64,000 nucleotides of DNA, from the NCBI GenBank assembly GCA_944326605.1, contig CALVEM010000007.1, forward strand, positions 47,310 through 111,309, read 5' to 3'. Origin of the DNA: Candidatus Gastranaerophilales bacterium. Lineage in GTDB: Bacteria; Cyanobacteriota; Vampirovibrionia; Gastranaerophilales; Gastranaerophilaceae. A program made the translations under genes and the position numbers. Numbering within the stretch: position 1 is the first letter of the stretch; the number at the start of each line of letters is the position of its first letter. A model generated the notes under the pieces. The model was not told the origin of the DNA. It ran no database searches and worked only from the letters and a program-made list of their open reading frames with translations. This document shows, piece by piece, positions 32,663 to 41,911 of this stretch.

Positions 32663-33484
32663 ATGAGTATAAAAACAGTTAAATTGAGAGACTTTGAAAT
32701 CGGCGGTGATAAACTTACAATTCTTGCCGGTCCATGTGCTGCTGAAAGTCAGGAAATACTTGATGAAACAGCGGGAAAGCTGAAAAAAATTACCCGTAAG
32801 TTAGGTATTAATTATGTATTTAAATCTTCTTTTGACAAGGCAAACCGCTCATCAATAAATTCATACCGCGGTCCGGGGCTTGAAAAAGGGCTTGAAATGC
32901 TTCAATCTGTCAAGGATAAGTTTGATGTCCCGATAGTCACGGATATTCACACTCCCGATCAGGCTGAACCTGTCAGCAAAGTCGCTGATATATTACAAAT
33001 TCCCGCATTTTTGTGCAGGCAGACTGATTTGCTTGTAGCTGCTGCTAAAACAGGTAAAATTGTAAATATCAAAAAGGGACAATTTTTAGCACCGGAACAG
33101 ATGGGCACGCTTGTAAAAAAAGTTGAGGACAGTGGAAATAAGCAAATTTTGTTAACCGATAGAGGATGTTCTTTCGGGTACAACAATCTGGTTGTTGATT
33201 TCAGGGCTATTCCTATTATGCAGACATTCGGGTATCCGGTTGTGTTTGATGCAACACACAGCGTTCAGCTCCCCGGAGCTCAGGGCGCATGCTCGGGTGG
33301 TGACAGAAGATTTGTGCCTACTCTTGCGAAAGCTGCTATGGCTGCCGGTGCCAATGTTTTATTCTTTGAAGTTCATCCTGAGCCTGATAAGGCTAAATGC
33401 GACGGACCGAATATGGTTGCATTAGATGATGCGGAAGAATTATTCAGTATTTGTAACGAGATTTTTAAACTGGTGCGTAAATGA
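32663..33484 (+). CDS. kdsA: 3-deoxy-8-phosphooctulonate synthase (KDO-8-P synthase)
   Basis: 273 residues. ILAGPCAAESQE, FKSSFDKANRSS, RGPGLEKGL, VTDIHTPDQ and FDATHSVQLPG are KdsA hallmarks. It condenses arabinose-5-phosphate with PEP to make KDO-8-phosphate for the LPS inner core, so this cell has a Gram-negative envelope. Its end overlaps the next gene by 4 bases. Confidence 0.97.
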   Translation: MSIKTVKLRDFEIGGDKLTILAGPCAAESQEILDETAGKLKKITRKLGINYVFKSSFDKANRSSINSYRGPGLEKGLEMLQSVKDKFDVPIVTDIHTPDQAEPVSKVADILQIPAFLCRQTDLLVAAAKTGKIVNIKKGQFLAPEQMGTLVKKVEDSGNKQILLTDRGCSFGYNNLVVDFRAIPIMQTFGYPVVFDATHSVQLPGAQGACSGGDRRFVPTLAKAAMAAGANVLFFEVHPEPDKAKCDGPNMVALDDAEELFSICNEIFKLVRK

Positions 33485-34098
33485 TTATCAAACAATTTAT
33501 AGCAGGACCTATAGAAAATAATATGTATCTTCTTGCAGATGAGAAAACACGAGAGGCTGTTTTAATTGATGCAACGGCTTTAAACCCTGAAATTACTGAT
33601 ACTGTAAAGGAATTAGGTGTTGATGTAAAATATATTCTATTAACCCACGGGCATTTTGATCATATTATGGGGCTGAATGATTTAAAATCCGCATTGAATG
33701 CTGAAGCTGTGATAAATAAAAATGATTTAATGCTTTCAGATAAAATAAACGAGTTTACGAGAATGTTTAATATGCCGGATACAAAGCCGCCTGTATATGA
33801 AAAATTTGTGGATGACGGTGATACAATTCAGGTCGGTGATATGAATATTAAAGTCATAACAACTCCGGGACATACAGAAGGCGGGATTTGTTATCTTGTT
33901 GAAGATAATTTATTTTCGGGCGATACTTTATTCAGAGATAGTGTCGGGAGAACCGATTTACTGGGGGGAAGTTTTAAAAAACTTTCTGATAGTATAAAAA
34001 ATAAGTTGTTTAAACTTGACGATGATGTAAAAGTTTTCCCCGGACACGGACCAATGACTACCATTGGATACGAAAAAAAACATAACGAAATTTTATAA
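33481..34098 (+). CDS. MBL-fold hydrolase (glyoxalase II-like)
   Basis: 205 residues. Metallo-beta-lactamase motifs: LLTHGHFDHIMG (HxHxDH), TPGHTEGGICYL, FSGDTLFRDSVGRTDL and FPGHGPMT. The pattern matches YcbL/GloB-like hydrolases with a two-metal centre that cleave thioesters such as lactoylglutathione. It overlaps kdsA by 4 bases (ATGA), so the two are coupled, though no functional link with KDO synthesis is obvious. Confidence 0.9.
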   Translation: MIIKQFIAGPIENNMYLLADEKTREAVLIDATALNPEITDTVKELGVDVKYILLTHGHFDHIMGLNDLKSALNAEAVINKNDLMLSDKINEFTRMFNMPDTKPPVYEKFVDDGDTIQVGDMNIKVITTPGHTEGGICYLVEDNLFSGDTLFRDSVGRTDLLGGSFKKLSDSIKNKLFKLDDDVKVFPGHGPMTTIGYEKKHNEIL

Positions 34099-34102
34099 AA
34101 TA

Positions 34103-34147
34103 CAGCCTCCCTTGTAAAGGGAGGGGAACCGCGGGTGCGGTGGAGGG
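34103..34147 (+). repeat. Dispersed G/C-rich repeat that supplies the pheS ribosome-binding site
   Basis: CCTCCC-TTGTAAA-GGGAGG followed by GGTGCGGTGGAGGG. The hairpin resembles intergenic repeats found in many bacteria; its last GGAGGG is placed 5-8 bases before the pheS ATG. Confidence 0.65.
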
Positions 34148-34152
34148 ATTAT

Positions 34153-35187
34153 ATGAAGGAACAATTAGAAAATATTTATAAAAATGCAACGGAAGATTTA
34201 ACTAAGGCTTCTTCAATTTCTGATATTGATGAAATAAGAGCAAAATATCTAAGCCGTAAAGGTGAATTCAACGAAATAAAAAAGAACCTTAAAAATTTGT
34301 CAGATGAAGATAAGCGTGTTATAGGCTCTTTAGCTAATGAAATTACTCAAAAGCTTGAAAATGCCTTAAAAGAAAAACATACTGAATTTTATCGAAAAGA
34401 GTTAAATCAAAAACTTTTAACTGAAAGAATTGATATAACCCTTCCCGGTAAATTTACACCTGCGGGTAAGGTACACCCGTTAACTTCAACTACAAACGAA
34501 ATAACTGCGATATTCCAGAGTTTAGGTTTTTCTGTTGTTCCGGAAGAAAAATCACCTGAGGTTGAAACAGAATATTATAACTTTGATGCGTTAAATGTTC
34601 CTAAAGACCATCCGGCACGTGATGTTCAGGATACCTTTTACACTGAAATTGCAAAAAATGTTGTTTTAAGAAGCCAGACATCAGGTGCGCAAATTCATGC
34701 TATGGAAGGTAAAAATCCGCCTATCAGAGTAATTTCTCCCGGTAGAGTTTACAGAAACGAGAATATAAACGCCCGTAAAAACAATCTGTTCCATCAAATT
34801 GAAGGTTTATATGTCGATAAAGATATAACATTCGGCGATTTGAAGGGTGTTTTAAACGAATTTATCAGAATTTATTTTGGCTCAAGCCGTCCGACACGTT
34901 TTAGAAGCAGTTTTTTCCCGTTTACTGAACCGTCTGCAGAGGTTGATGTTCAATGTATTATGTGTGAAGGTAAAGGATGCAGAACATGCTCAGGCACAGG
35001 CTGGTTGGAAGTCTTAGGCTGCGGTATGGTTGATCCGAACGTTCTGGAAGTTGTCGGGATAGATCCTGACGTTTATACAGGATTTGCTTTCGGAATGGGT
35101 GTAGAACGTCTTGCAATGCTGAAATATGCAATTGACGACATAAGACTTTTCTTTAACAACGACGAAAGATTTTTGAAACAATTCTAA
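34153..35187 (+). CDS. pheS: Phenylalanyl-tRNA synthetase alpha subunit
   Basis: 344 residues from ATG 34153 (GGAGGG upstream); the frame extends to a GTG at 34135 inside the repeat. An N-terminal coiled coil (about 1-85) precedes the class II core: HPLTSTTNEI, FDALNVPKDHPARD, LRSQTSGAQI, FRSSFFPFTEPSAEVDVQC and GFAFGMGVERLAMLKY. It charges tRNA-Phe together with PheT; pheT does not follow, so the two subunit genes are separated here. A Cys-rich CIMCEGKGCRTCSGTGW is normal for this family. Confidence 0.97.
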   Translation: MKEQLENIYKNATEDLTKASSISDIDEIRAKYLSRKGEFNEIKKNLKNLSDEDKRVIGSLANEITQKLENALKEKHTEFYRKELNQKLLTERIDITLPGKFTPAGKVHPLTSTTNEITAIFQSLGFSVVPEEKSPEVETEYYNFDALNVPKDHPARDVQDTFYTEIAKNVVLRSQTSGAQIHAMEGKNPPIRVISPGRVYRNENINARKNNLFHQIEGLYVDKDITFGDLKGVLNEFIRIYFGSSRPTRFRSSFFPFTEPSAEVDVQCIMCEGKGCRTCSGTGWLEVLGCGMVDPNVLEVVGIDPDVYTGFAFGMGVERLAMLKYAIDDIRLFFNNDERFLKQF

Positions 35188-35404
35188 ATTTGTCACCCCT
35201 GAAATAAATTCAGGGCAGGCTCTGAACTACTTTGACTGCTTTTGCCGAAATTTTTGATTTCGTGCAAAATGCCCTAATGCAGGCAGGGGCTTAGTGTTAT
35301 GTGATTCTGAAACAAGTTCGGAATGACAAAAATTTTGGTTTGCTTTGCTAATCAAACTCAGTTTGGCTATACTGTTCAAGCCGGTGTAAACTTATAGATT
35401 TTAA
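35188..35404. repeat. Repeat-rich intergenic region after pheS
   Basis: Contains CCTGAAATAAATTCAGGG (near 35198) and TTCTGAAACAAGTTCGGAAT (35312 onward), two members of the CTGAA...TTCAG palindrome family, separated by TGCAGGCAGGGGCTTAG-like sequence that also occurs near 36783. No gene seen. Confidence 0.65.
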
Positions 35405-35411
35405 ATTTTAG

Positions 35412-36209
35412 TTACCACGGATAATCTTTTGCGATTTGCCAGCCATCCATCATAATAATGGCTCCGCAATAACCGCCGGAAGTGGCTGAACCGGCTCCTT
35501 TTTTACAGTTAAAACCGCCTACTGTTCCACCAAAATCAAAACTTCCGTCAACTAGTTCTTCTCTGTCAGGTGTCAATGATGAACAGTGAGCACCATAAGG
35601 GAAAATTCCTGATTTATGCAGCAAGCATTGATCTCCGCCGGCACCGGTTGCAGGAGCAAGGTTACCCCAACTCATCATGAACATAAAAATATCTTTACCT
35701 AATCTATTAGGCTTCTTTAAGCCGTTTATATCAATTATTATCCATCCTCCGTTGCCTGTTGAATGAAGCCAATAATATACTGCATAACCGGATGAAGTTA
35801 TAAATGAATTTCTTCCGGATGTTCCGTTGTTATAGCCGGCAATACTCCCGTCTATAGTAGAAACATCATCAGGCCAACATTTTTCAGATGATGGCGAACA
35901 GCTTTGTAATACTTTTATATTGGGAAACAAATAATTTTTTGCAAAATAATCAGCTCTTTCCTGTGCATTAGCAAATCCAGAGAAATCCCATCCTTCCATT
36001 GTTCCATATTGAGCTTCAGAAATCTTTACAGCCTGACTTATTTCAGAATAAGCCTTTTTTAACTGATTAACAGTTTGCGTTTTTTGATAGTTTCCTATTA
36101 ATACGGGCATTGTCATTGCAGCTACGACACCGATAATCCCAAGAGTAATTAAGACCTCGGCAAGGGTAAAGGCGGCTCTACGAATATTAGCAGAAATTGT
36201 GTCTTGCAT
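35412..36209 (-). CDS. Prepilin-like protein 4
   Basis: 265 residues. Leader MQDTISANIRRA, then AFTLAEVLITLGIIGVVAAM with Phe after Ala-Ala and Glu at +5. The mature part has AYSEISQAVKISEAQYG, YYWLHSTGNGGWIIIDINGL, KKPNRLGKDIFMF and several Cys, ending DGWQIAKDYPW. No poly-G cassette precedes it; a normal GGGAGATTTTT region lies before the ATG. It is divergent from an XRE-type regulator, with possible operators between them. Confidence 0.88.
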   Translation of the reverse strand: MQDTISANIRRAAFTLAEVLITLGIIGVVAAMTMPVLIGNYQKTQTVNQLKKAYSEISQAVKISEAQYGTMEGWDFSGFANAQERADYFAKNYLFPNIKVLQSCSPSSEKCWPDDVSTIDGSIAGYNNGTSGRNSFITSSGYAVYYWLHSTGNGGWIIIDINGLKKPNRLGKDIFMFMMSWGNLAPATGAGGDQCLLHKSGIFPYGAHCSSLTPDREELVDGSFDFGGTVGGFNCKKGAGSATSGGYCGAIIMMDGWQIAKDYPW

Positions 36210-36250
36210 AAAAATCTCCCTTTATAGTGATGTTATACAGCTTATTGTAT

Positions 36251-36367
36251 GCTATATCAATATTTATTTCAGTAGTAATCCTGTGCTATATCAATAACTC
36301 TTTTCTTTTATATTGTAACACATTATCTTTATTGACGCAATACATTAACTTTAGCCTGTAACACAGG
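36251..36367. promoter_or_regulatory. Divergent control region between pilin 4 and the XRE regulator
   Basis: Two direct copies of GCTATATCAATA (near 36251 and 36282) and a perfect palindrome CCTGT-AAC-ACAGG (36355-36367), 37 bases before the regulator start. Candidate operators for the adjacent regulator. Confidence 0.4.
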
Positions 36368-36403
36368 TTTAAATAAATAGATTAAATGGAGTTTAATATT
36401 TAT

Positions 36404-36715
36404 ATGAAAAAAATGTTCGGTAAAAGATTGAGAGAATTACGTACCGCAAAAATGCTTACTCAGGAAACTGTTGCGGAATTGATTAATATAAAGCCTGAAA
36501 ATTATTCAAGGATAGAAAACGGGTTGTCATTTCCTAAACCTGAAAATATAGTTAAAATCAGCAAGGTGTTAGGTGTTGAGATTGCAGAACTCTTTCAGTT
36601 TTCTCATCTGAATGATTATGACAAGATTTTAGAAACAATTATTGATAAACTGCAAAACGATAAAGACGCAACTGTTATGACATACAAATTTTTGAAAAGT
36701 ATCGGGAAAATTTGA
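36404..36715 (+). CDS. XRE-family helix-turn-helix regulator
   Basis: 103 residues from ATG 36404 (an ATG at 36386 is possible; GGAG lies 12 bases before 36404). Classic HTH_3: FGKRLRELRTAKMLTQETVAE, then INIKPENYSRIENGLSFP and KVLGVEIAELF. The C-terminal ~40 residues are helical (DYDKILETIIDKLQNDKD) and may dimerise. Probably a repressor controlling itself and the divergent pilin 4. Confidence 0.85.
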   Translation: MKKMFGKRLRELRTAKMLTQETVAELINIKPENYSRIENGLSFPKPENIVKISKVLGVEIAELFQFSHLNDYDKILETIIDKLQNDKDATVMTYKFLKSIGKI

Positions 36716-36847
36716 TTTTTTTGCCTTTTCCCCCTGAACTCGTTTCAAGATCTGAGGCTTTGAGTAATGTTCTACACAGTATGGGCAGGAGCACACAAAA
36801 TTTTTGTCATTAAAATTTAGTCTGACAATACTGTAAAACAGTATGCT

Positions 36848-37906
36848 TTATTTTACTACTTTATTCAGCCCGTGCGGTTTGTCAACGTTACGTCCCAGAC
36901 ACAGAGCCGTTTCTAATGCCAAAAGCTGGCTGATTACAACAATGCAGAATGATTTTACAATTTCGCTTTCGCAAGAGATGTCTATATGGTATTTTGTCTT
37001 AATTTTTTCGTTTGTACAGCCTATTATGAATAATGACGGGTTGTAGTCTTCTTCGATTTTATTCAGATTTTTTATTGCCGTGTATGTGAGTTCGTTTACG
37101 GATATATGGATCATAGCGGGTTTGTTGTTCAAAATCGCAACATGTCCGTGCATAAATTCACCCAGAATGTTTGAATAAACATTGATATATGATGTTTCTT
37201 TGATTTTTAAAGAAGCTTCTTTGGCTATGGCATAAGATATTCCGTCTGCTGTTATTACTATATTTTTGAACTTTGATAAAAGTTTTGCCATGTCTTTTAT
37301 TTGAGGATGAAGAAGATATGCTTTTTCAATAAAAGCCGGAAGAGTTTTTAATTCATCAATATAATTTGAAATATCAATTCCTTTATGTGCTGCATATTTT
37401 AGAACAAGCAGTGTGCAGCAAAGCATTTGTGCAGTCAGTGATTTTGTAGCGGCAATACTTTTTTCTTCTCCGGCATGGCAGTCTATTTTAAAATCCGCTG
37501 CTTCCCAGATAGTTGAGCCTTTTTTATTTGTAATGGCAAGAGTTCTCATATTGAGTTCTTTTGCCTTTCTTAAGGCGGAATTAGTGTCTGATGTTTCGCC
37601 TGACTGGGTTATAAAAACATATAATATGTCGTTATCATGCGGAACAGCCGATTTTAAGAGAAATTCGCTTGAATATATAGCGCGCGCTTCCATTCCGGCA
37701 ACATTCCCGAATAAATCGGCTGTGTATCTTGCGCAGTGATATGAAGATCCGCTCGCAACAAGAACAATTTTTTGAATATCAACCGGAATATCAAAAAGTA
37801 TATAATTGTTATAATTTACATGTGTCCTGAGCAGATTTTTGAGCACTTCTGACTGCTCAAAAATCTCTGTTTCCATACAAGTTGGTTTATGATTTTGTAA
37901 AAACAT
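36848..37906 (-). CDS. SIS-domain sugar-phosphate isomerase (GlmS isomerase-like, no glutaminase domain)
   Basis: 352 residues from ATG 37906, nine bases into the spacer after gatB. It aligns by eye with the isomerase half of GlmS: MxTEIFEQSEVLKNLLR, ASGSSYHCA, FITQSGETSDT, EKSIAATKSLTAQ, SLKIKETSYINVYS and the C-terminal DKPHGLNKVVK. Two SIS domains are present, but the N-terminal Cys-dependent glutaminase is missing, so it cannot use glutamine alone. Members of this group act as amino-sugar deaminases/isomerases or use ammonia. It follows gatB by 9 bases and is probably cotranscribed with it. Confidence 0.82.
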   Translation of the reverse strand: MFLQNHKPTCMETEIFEQSEVLKNLLRTHVNYNNYILFDIPVDIQKIVLVASGSSYHCARYTADLFGNVAGMEARAIYSSEFLLKSAVPHDNDILYVFITQSGETSDTNSALRKAKELNMRTLAITNKKGSTIWEAADFKIDCHAGEEKSIAATKSLTAQMLCCTLLVLKYAAHKGIDISNYIDELKTLPAFIEKAYLLHPQIKDMAKLLSKFKNIVITADGISYAIAKEASLKIKETSYINVYSNILGEFMHGHVAILNNKPAMIHISVNELTYTAIKNLNKIEEDYNPSLFIIGCTNEKIKTKYHIDISCESEIVKSFCIVVISQLLALETALCLGRNVDKPHGLNKVVK

Positions 37907-37915
37907 AATATACAC

Positions 37916-39358
37916 TTAACCCAGTATTTCTTTTAATATTTCGTTAACTGCTTTCGGGTTTGCTCTGCCTTTAGTTTCTTTCATTACCTGTCCGACAAAG
38001 AAGCCCAGAAGCTGAACTTTTCCGTTTTTATATGCAGTAACCTGAGCGGGATTTGCATCACATACTTTTTGTGCGATTTCTTTGATAGCTCCTGTATCTG
38101 ATATCTGGCTCAAACCTCTTTTTTCAACGATTTCAGATGCTTTTGAACCGTCTTTCATCATGTCAACGATAATTTGTTTGCCGATATTGTTTGAAATAGT
38201 ATTTTTTTCAATAAGAGAAATCAATTCAACAAGATTTTCAGGCGTTAATTTAGTTTCACTGATTTCAAGTTTAGTTTCTTTCAGATATGCTGCAATTTCA
38301 CCCATAATGAAGTTAACGGCAATTTTTGGAGATGCACCGAGTTTTAAAACTTCGTCAAAGAAAAGTGCAAGTCCCATTTGTTCAACTATAACAGATGCGT
38401 CGTATTCGCTCAAACCTAAGCTCATATAGCGTTCACGCTTTGCCTGCGGAAGTTCCGGCATTTTTGCTCTGATTTCTTCCACCCATTCTCTTGAAATTTT
38501 TAAAGGCATAAGGTCCGGCTCAGGGAAGTATCTGTAATCGTGAGCATCTTCTTTGCCTCTCATTGATTTTGTTTCTCGGGCATTATCGTCCCACAATCTT
38601 GTTTCCTGAACGACTTTTCCGCCTTCTTCAACGATTTCAATCTGTCTGTCAATTTCGTATTCAATTGCTCTTTGAAGCGCAGAGAAACTGTTCACGTTTT
38701 TGATTTCAGCGCGGGTGCCGAATTCCTTAGAACCTTTAGGCATAATAGAAATATTTGCGTCACATCTCATAGAACCTTCTTCGAGGTTACCGTCGCAAAC
38801 ACCTATGTAGCGGACAATATTTCTCAATTCTTCCATATAGTTTCTTGCTTCTTCGGATGATCTCATATCAGGTTCTGATACGATTTCTAAAAGCGGAGTC
38901 CCTGCTCTGTTTAAGTCTACCAGAGAATATGAAGAGCCTGCAAGACCGTCAGCACCTGCATGAACAAGTTTGCCTGCATCTTCTTCCAGATGTGCACGTG
39001 TAATTCCTATTTTTTTGCCTTTTACTTCAAGATATCCGTTTACACAAATAGGTTCATCATACTGTGATATCTGATAACCTTTCGGAAGATCAGGATAAAA
39101 ATACTGTTTTCTGTCAAATTTGCAGCGTTCAGGAATTTCGCAATTCAATGCAAGCCCTGTCAGAATTCCCATATTAACTGCTTCTTTGTTCAAAACAGGC
39201 AAAACTCCGGGCATACCTAAAGTAATCGGGCTGGTTTCGGAATTTGGTTCTTTACCGAATTCACATCCGTCAGGTGCAAATATTTTTGATTTTGTTTTTA
39301 ATTGTGCGTGAACTTCCAATCCTATGACAACTTCGTATTTATCTCTTAAATCTTCCAT
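37916..39358 (-). CDS. gatB: Aspartyl/glutamyl-tRNA amidotransferase subunit B
   Basis: 480 residues. YEVVIGLEVHAQLKTKSKIF, LGMPGVLPVLN, DRKQYFYPDLPKGYQISQYD, ITRAHLEEDAGKL, and the C-terminal YqeY-like tail (GFFVGQVMKETKGRANPKAVN). GatB binds misacylated Glu-tRNA-Gln/Asp-tRNA-Asn and passes ammonia from GatA. gatA and gatC are not adjacent. GluRS (gltX) at 52.4 kb would supply its substrate if non-discriminating. Confidence 0.97.
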   Translation of the reverse strand: MEDLRDKYEVVIGLEVHAQLKTKSKIFAPDGCEFGKEPNSETSPITLGMPGVLPVLNKEAVNMGILTGLALNCEIPERCKFDRKQYFYPDLPKGYQISQYDEPICVNGYLEVKGKKIGITRAHLEEDAGKLVHAGADGLAGSSYSLVDLNRAGTPLLEIVSEPDMRSSEEARNYMEELRNIVRYIGVCDGNLEEGSMRCDANISIMPKGSKEFGTRAEIKNVNSFSALQRAIEYEIDRQIEIVEEGGKVVQETRLWDDNARETKSMRGKEDAHDYRYFPEPDLMPLKISREWVEEIRAKMPELPQAKRERYMSLGLSEYDASVIVEQMGLALFFDEVLKLGASPKIAVNFIMGEIAAYLKETKLEISETKLTPENLVELISLIEKNTISNNIGKQIIVDMMKDGSKASEIVEKRGLSQISDTGAIKEIAQKVCDANPAQVTAYKNGKVQLLGFFVGQVMKETKGRANPKAVNEILKEILG

Positions 39359-39428
39359 TTTTTATCTTTTTCTCCTTATTTATGAGTATATTTTATCATG
39401 AACAAAGATTTATAGTAAAGAGATAAAA

Positions 39429-40208
39429 TTAATAAGTCATTTTCCAGCCATCTTCCATTATTCTTGCCGCACATCCGTCGCCGCTGACATTATCCGGTGC
39501 TTCGTGTAACAGACCTTCTCCTGCACAAAGAGCTGGATTTGTCCTCCAGTAACTGTTTCCTGATGCGCTGCCTGAAGTAGCATTAGAATATTCACGTCCG
39601 TACATCGGATATAAGTGACCGTTTTGCGCAACTATGAATTTATATAAATCTCTGCCGTACTGGTTTGGTCGACGCAGACTGTTTACATCTATTGTAACTT
39701 CCGCACAAATATTTTTTATAGTGCTTAAATCCGGGAAAGTAACATTTTCACAATTTTTTGGAATAACAAGAAACATTGTACCGTCAGGCAGCATAAATTT
39801 AAATCCTGCAGTTGAACGCCAATCAGCCTGAATGCTTAGTTTTGTTTTTTCCGGTTTTAATGGTGCTGATTCTAATTCCGGCTGCATTGCTGTCCCGTTT
39901 TTTGCCGTTTTGATAATTTTTATTGAATTTGTTATTTCTTTTTCAAATTTCTTATTCCATTCCGCATCAGATGAAGTTCCGTCAAAAGCTCCGGTGCATA
40001 AAATATCTGTACATTCATGTCTGAACATTATAATTTGCATTGCCTGTTCAAACTGACTTAATGACTTTTGAAGTTGCGTAACATATTCTTTCTGATGGTA
40101 ATGTGCAACAATGCCCGGCATAGTAAGAGCCGCAACAACGCCTATTACCCCGATAGCTATCATTACCTCAGAAAAATTAAACGCATTTTTTAACAAAGCA
40201 GACTCCAA
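39429..40208 (-). CDS. Prepilin-like protein 5 (divergent leader)
   Basis: 259 residues. MESALLKNAFNFSEVMIAIGVIG... : the usual FTLAE is FNFSE, but Glu at +5 and the hydrophobic helix remain, with Ala before Phe. The mature part has MLPDGTMFLVIP, DVNSLRRPNQYGRDLYKF and a Cys-rich C-terminus ending MEDGWKMTY, close in layout to pilin 4. Located between gatB and folP on the same strand. Likely a pilus-like or secretion pseudopilus subunit. Confidence 0.82.
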   Translation of the reverse strand: MESALLKNAFNFSEVMIAIGVIGVVAALTMPGIVAHYHQKEYVTQLQKSLSQFEQAMQIIMFRHECTDILCTGAFDGTSSDAEWNKKFEKEITNSIKIIKTAKNGTAMQPELESAPLKPEKTKLSIQADWRSTAGFKFMLPDGTMFLVIPKNCENVTFPDLSTIKNICAEVTIDVNSLRRPNQYGRDLYKFIVAQNGHLYPMYGREYSNATSGSASGNSYWRTNPALCAGEGLLHEAPDNVSGDGCAARIMEDGWKMTY

Positions 40209-40234
40209 ATAATTATATATATATTTATTATAAC

Positions 40235-41368
40235 CTATTTTTGAAATTCTTCAAGTAAATCAATTAGTTTTTTATGTATTTTTACATTGTGAACTCGAAT
40301 ATAATCAACGTTCTTTTCAATTGCTATTGCATTTAGAGCTGCTGTATAAATATCTTTTGTAAAATTATCATCGCCAGCCATATTAAGCAGGCTTTTTCTT
40401 GAAATACCGAGCATAACCGGATAGCCAAGGGGTTTAAATTCCTCTATACGTTTTATTATCTCAAAATTGTTTTCTCTTGTTTTTCCAAAGCCTATACCCG
40501 GATCAATTATTATATTTTCAATCCCTTTTGAGCGGGCAAAATTAATTTTTTGATGTATTGCAAGAAAAATTTCTTCAATGACATCTGTGTATACCGGCGA
40601 ATTTTGCATGTTTTCAGGTGTACCTTTTGAATGCTGGATAATAACAGGCACATTATATTTTGCGATAACATCCGCCATACCATCATCATAATCAAACCCT
40701 GAAACATCATTGATAATATGTGCTCCGGCTTTGATACTTTCTTCTGCTACAATTGCGCTTCTAGTGTCTATGCTTAGAGTTATTTTATCTTTTGCAAAAT
40801 CTATTACAGGCAAAAGCTTTTTTAATTGATCTTCTGCACTGACAGGTTTGGAATACGGTTTTGTGGATTCTGCTCCGATGTCAATAATGTCAGCCCCGTC
40901 TTGTATCATTTCAAGAAGGTGATCTTTAGCTTTGTCAAAATCGTTGAACATACCGCCGTCAGAAAATGAGTTGTCAGTAAGATTTAAAATCCCAACTATT
41001 TTACAATGCAAATTTTGAGGACGGGCTGAATAGTCAATAAGTTTTTCGCCCAGTTCTTTTAACCCGAAGGGTTGAAATTTTAATTTTTCGCCTATTTTTT
41101 TTATTTCCGAAATACTGCCGCCTAAGATACAGTTTGATTGTTTAACATTACCTGTAATAACTTCTCTATGAGTAGCGCAGTCGGCTCCGGCAGAAATTGC
41201 TGTTTGTTTCAATATATTCGCCTGCGCAGGAGAAAGTGAATAAATTTTTATATTTTTGTATTCAAATTTGTCTGCAGCTCTATTTGCGTAAGATTTGTCA
41301 AATCCTATGCGGTTTAATTCCTGTTCCGTGTTTATATTTTTTAATTCCCTTAAAATAAAATCGTGCAT
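40235..41368 (-). CDS. folP: Dihydropteroate synthase with N-terminal extension
   Basis: 377 residues, about 110 longer than the minimal enzyme. The DHPS TIM barrel starts near residue 121: KIVGILNLTDNSFSDGG, ADIIDIGAESTKPYS, LSIDTRSAIVAEESIKAGAH, INDVSGF, IIDPGIGFGKT and GISRKSLL. All pterin and pABA-site motifs are present. The N-terminal ~115 residues (with IYSLSPAQANILKQTAISAG) form an extra alpha/beta domain seen in some bacteria and archaea. DHPS makes 7,8-dihydropteroate for folate. No other fol gene is adjacent. Confidence 0.95.
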   Translation of the reverse strand: MHDFILRELKNINTEQELNRIGFDKSYANRAADKFEYKNIKIYSLSPAQANILKQTAISAGADCATHREVITGNVKQSNCILGGSISEIKKIGEKLKFQPFGLKELGEKLIDYSARPQNLHCKIVGILNLTDNSFSDGGMFNDFDKAKDHLLEMIQDGADIIDIGAESTKPYSKPVSAEDQLKKLLPVIDFAKDKITLSIDTRSAIVAEESIKAGAHIINDVSGFDYDDGMADVIAKYNVPVIIQHSKGTPENMQNSPVYTDVIEEIFLAIHQKINFARSKGIENIIIDPGIGFGKTRENNFEIIKRIEEFKPLGYPVMLGISRKSLLNMAGDDNFTKDIYTAALNAIAIEKNVDYIRVHNVKIHKKLIDLLEEFQK

Positions 41369-41417
41369 AAGCTTAGCCTAGCACGATTTTATGTATCAAA
41401 ACATTGCCTGTTAGTAC

Positions 41418-41909
41418 TTATTCATTGTCGTTAGGTAAAAGTTTACCTTCAATAGCTTCTGTTGTAACCTGTGTAATATCTGATAAGCCTGAAATTAATG
41501 TTACGAAGCCGAAGCCGTACCCTAATGCACCTGCAACCCCTCTAAATAGAGGACTTTTTACAATCGGACTGATAAATCTTAAGTTTTTAAATTTTGCGCC
41601 CCAGTTCATTACAGCTCCTTTTGCCCATCTGGCATTTTCAGAAACTTTTGCCCATAGTCCTTTTGTTTTTTTTGCAACATCCGCAGTTGTTTTTGTTGTT
41701 TCTCGAACGACTTTCATCCCTTGAGAAACTTTTTTTGCGGAGCTAAACATGTCAAAGCCTGACTTAGCCGCTTTGGTCCGTGCTGTAGCTGTTGCTGCCG
41801 CAACAGCACCTCCGCCGGTAACAACTTTTTTTTCAGCCTCTTTTTTGTCTTCACGGGATGTTTCCGGATTAGAAGTGTATGCTATTCTGTTATTGAATGA
41901 AACACGCAT
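41418..41909 (-). CDS. Hypothetical lineage-type protein, second gene of a pair
   Basis: 163 residues, basic, with a Gly/Ala-rich stretch (VVTGGGAVAAATATARTKAA) and a hydrophobic C-terminal segment (about 125-148, FRGVAGALGYGFGFVTLISGL) that could insert into a membrane. It begins 2 bases after the stop of the neighbouring gene, so both are one operon. No family recognised. The glycine-rich parts of both proteins look alike, which suggests interacting or related products. Confidence 0.65.
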   Translation of the reverse strand: MRVSFNNRIAYTSNPETSREDKKEAEKKVVTGGGAVAAATATARTKAAKSGFDMFSSAKKVSQGMKVVRETTKTTADVAKKTKGLWAKVSENARWAKGAVMNWGAKFKNLRFISPIVKSPLFRGVAGALGYGFGFVTLISGLSDITQVTTEAIEGKLLPNDNE

Positions 41910-41911
41910 AA

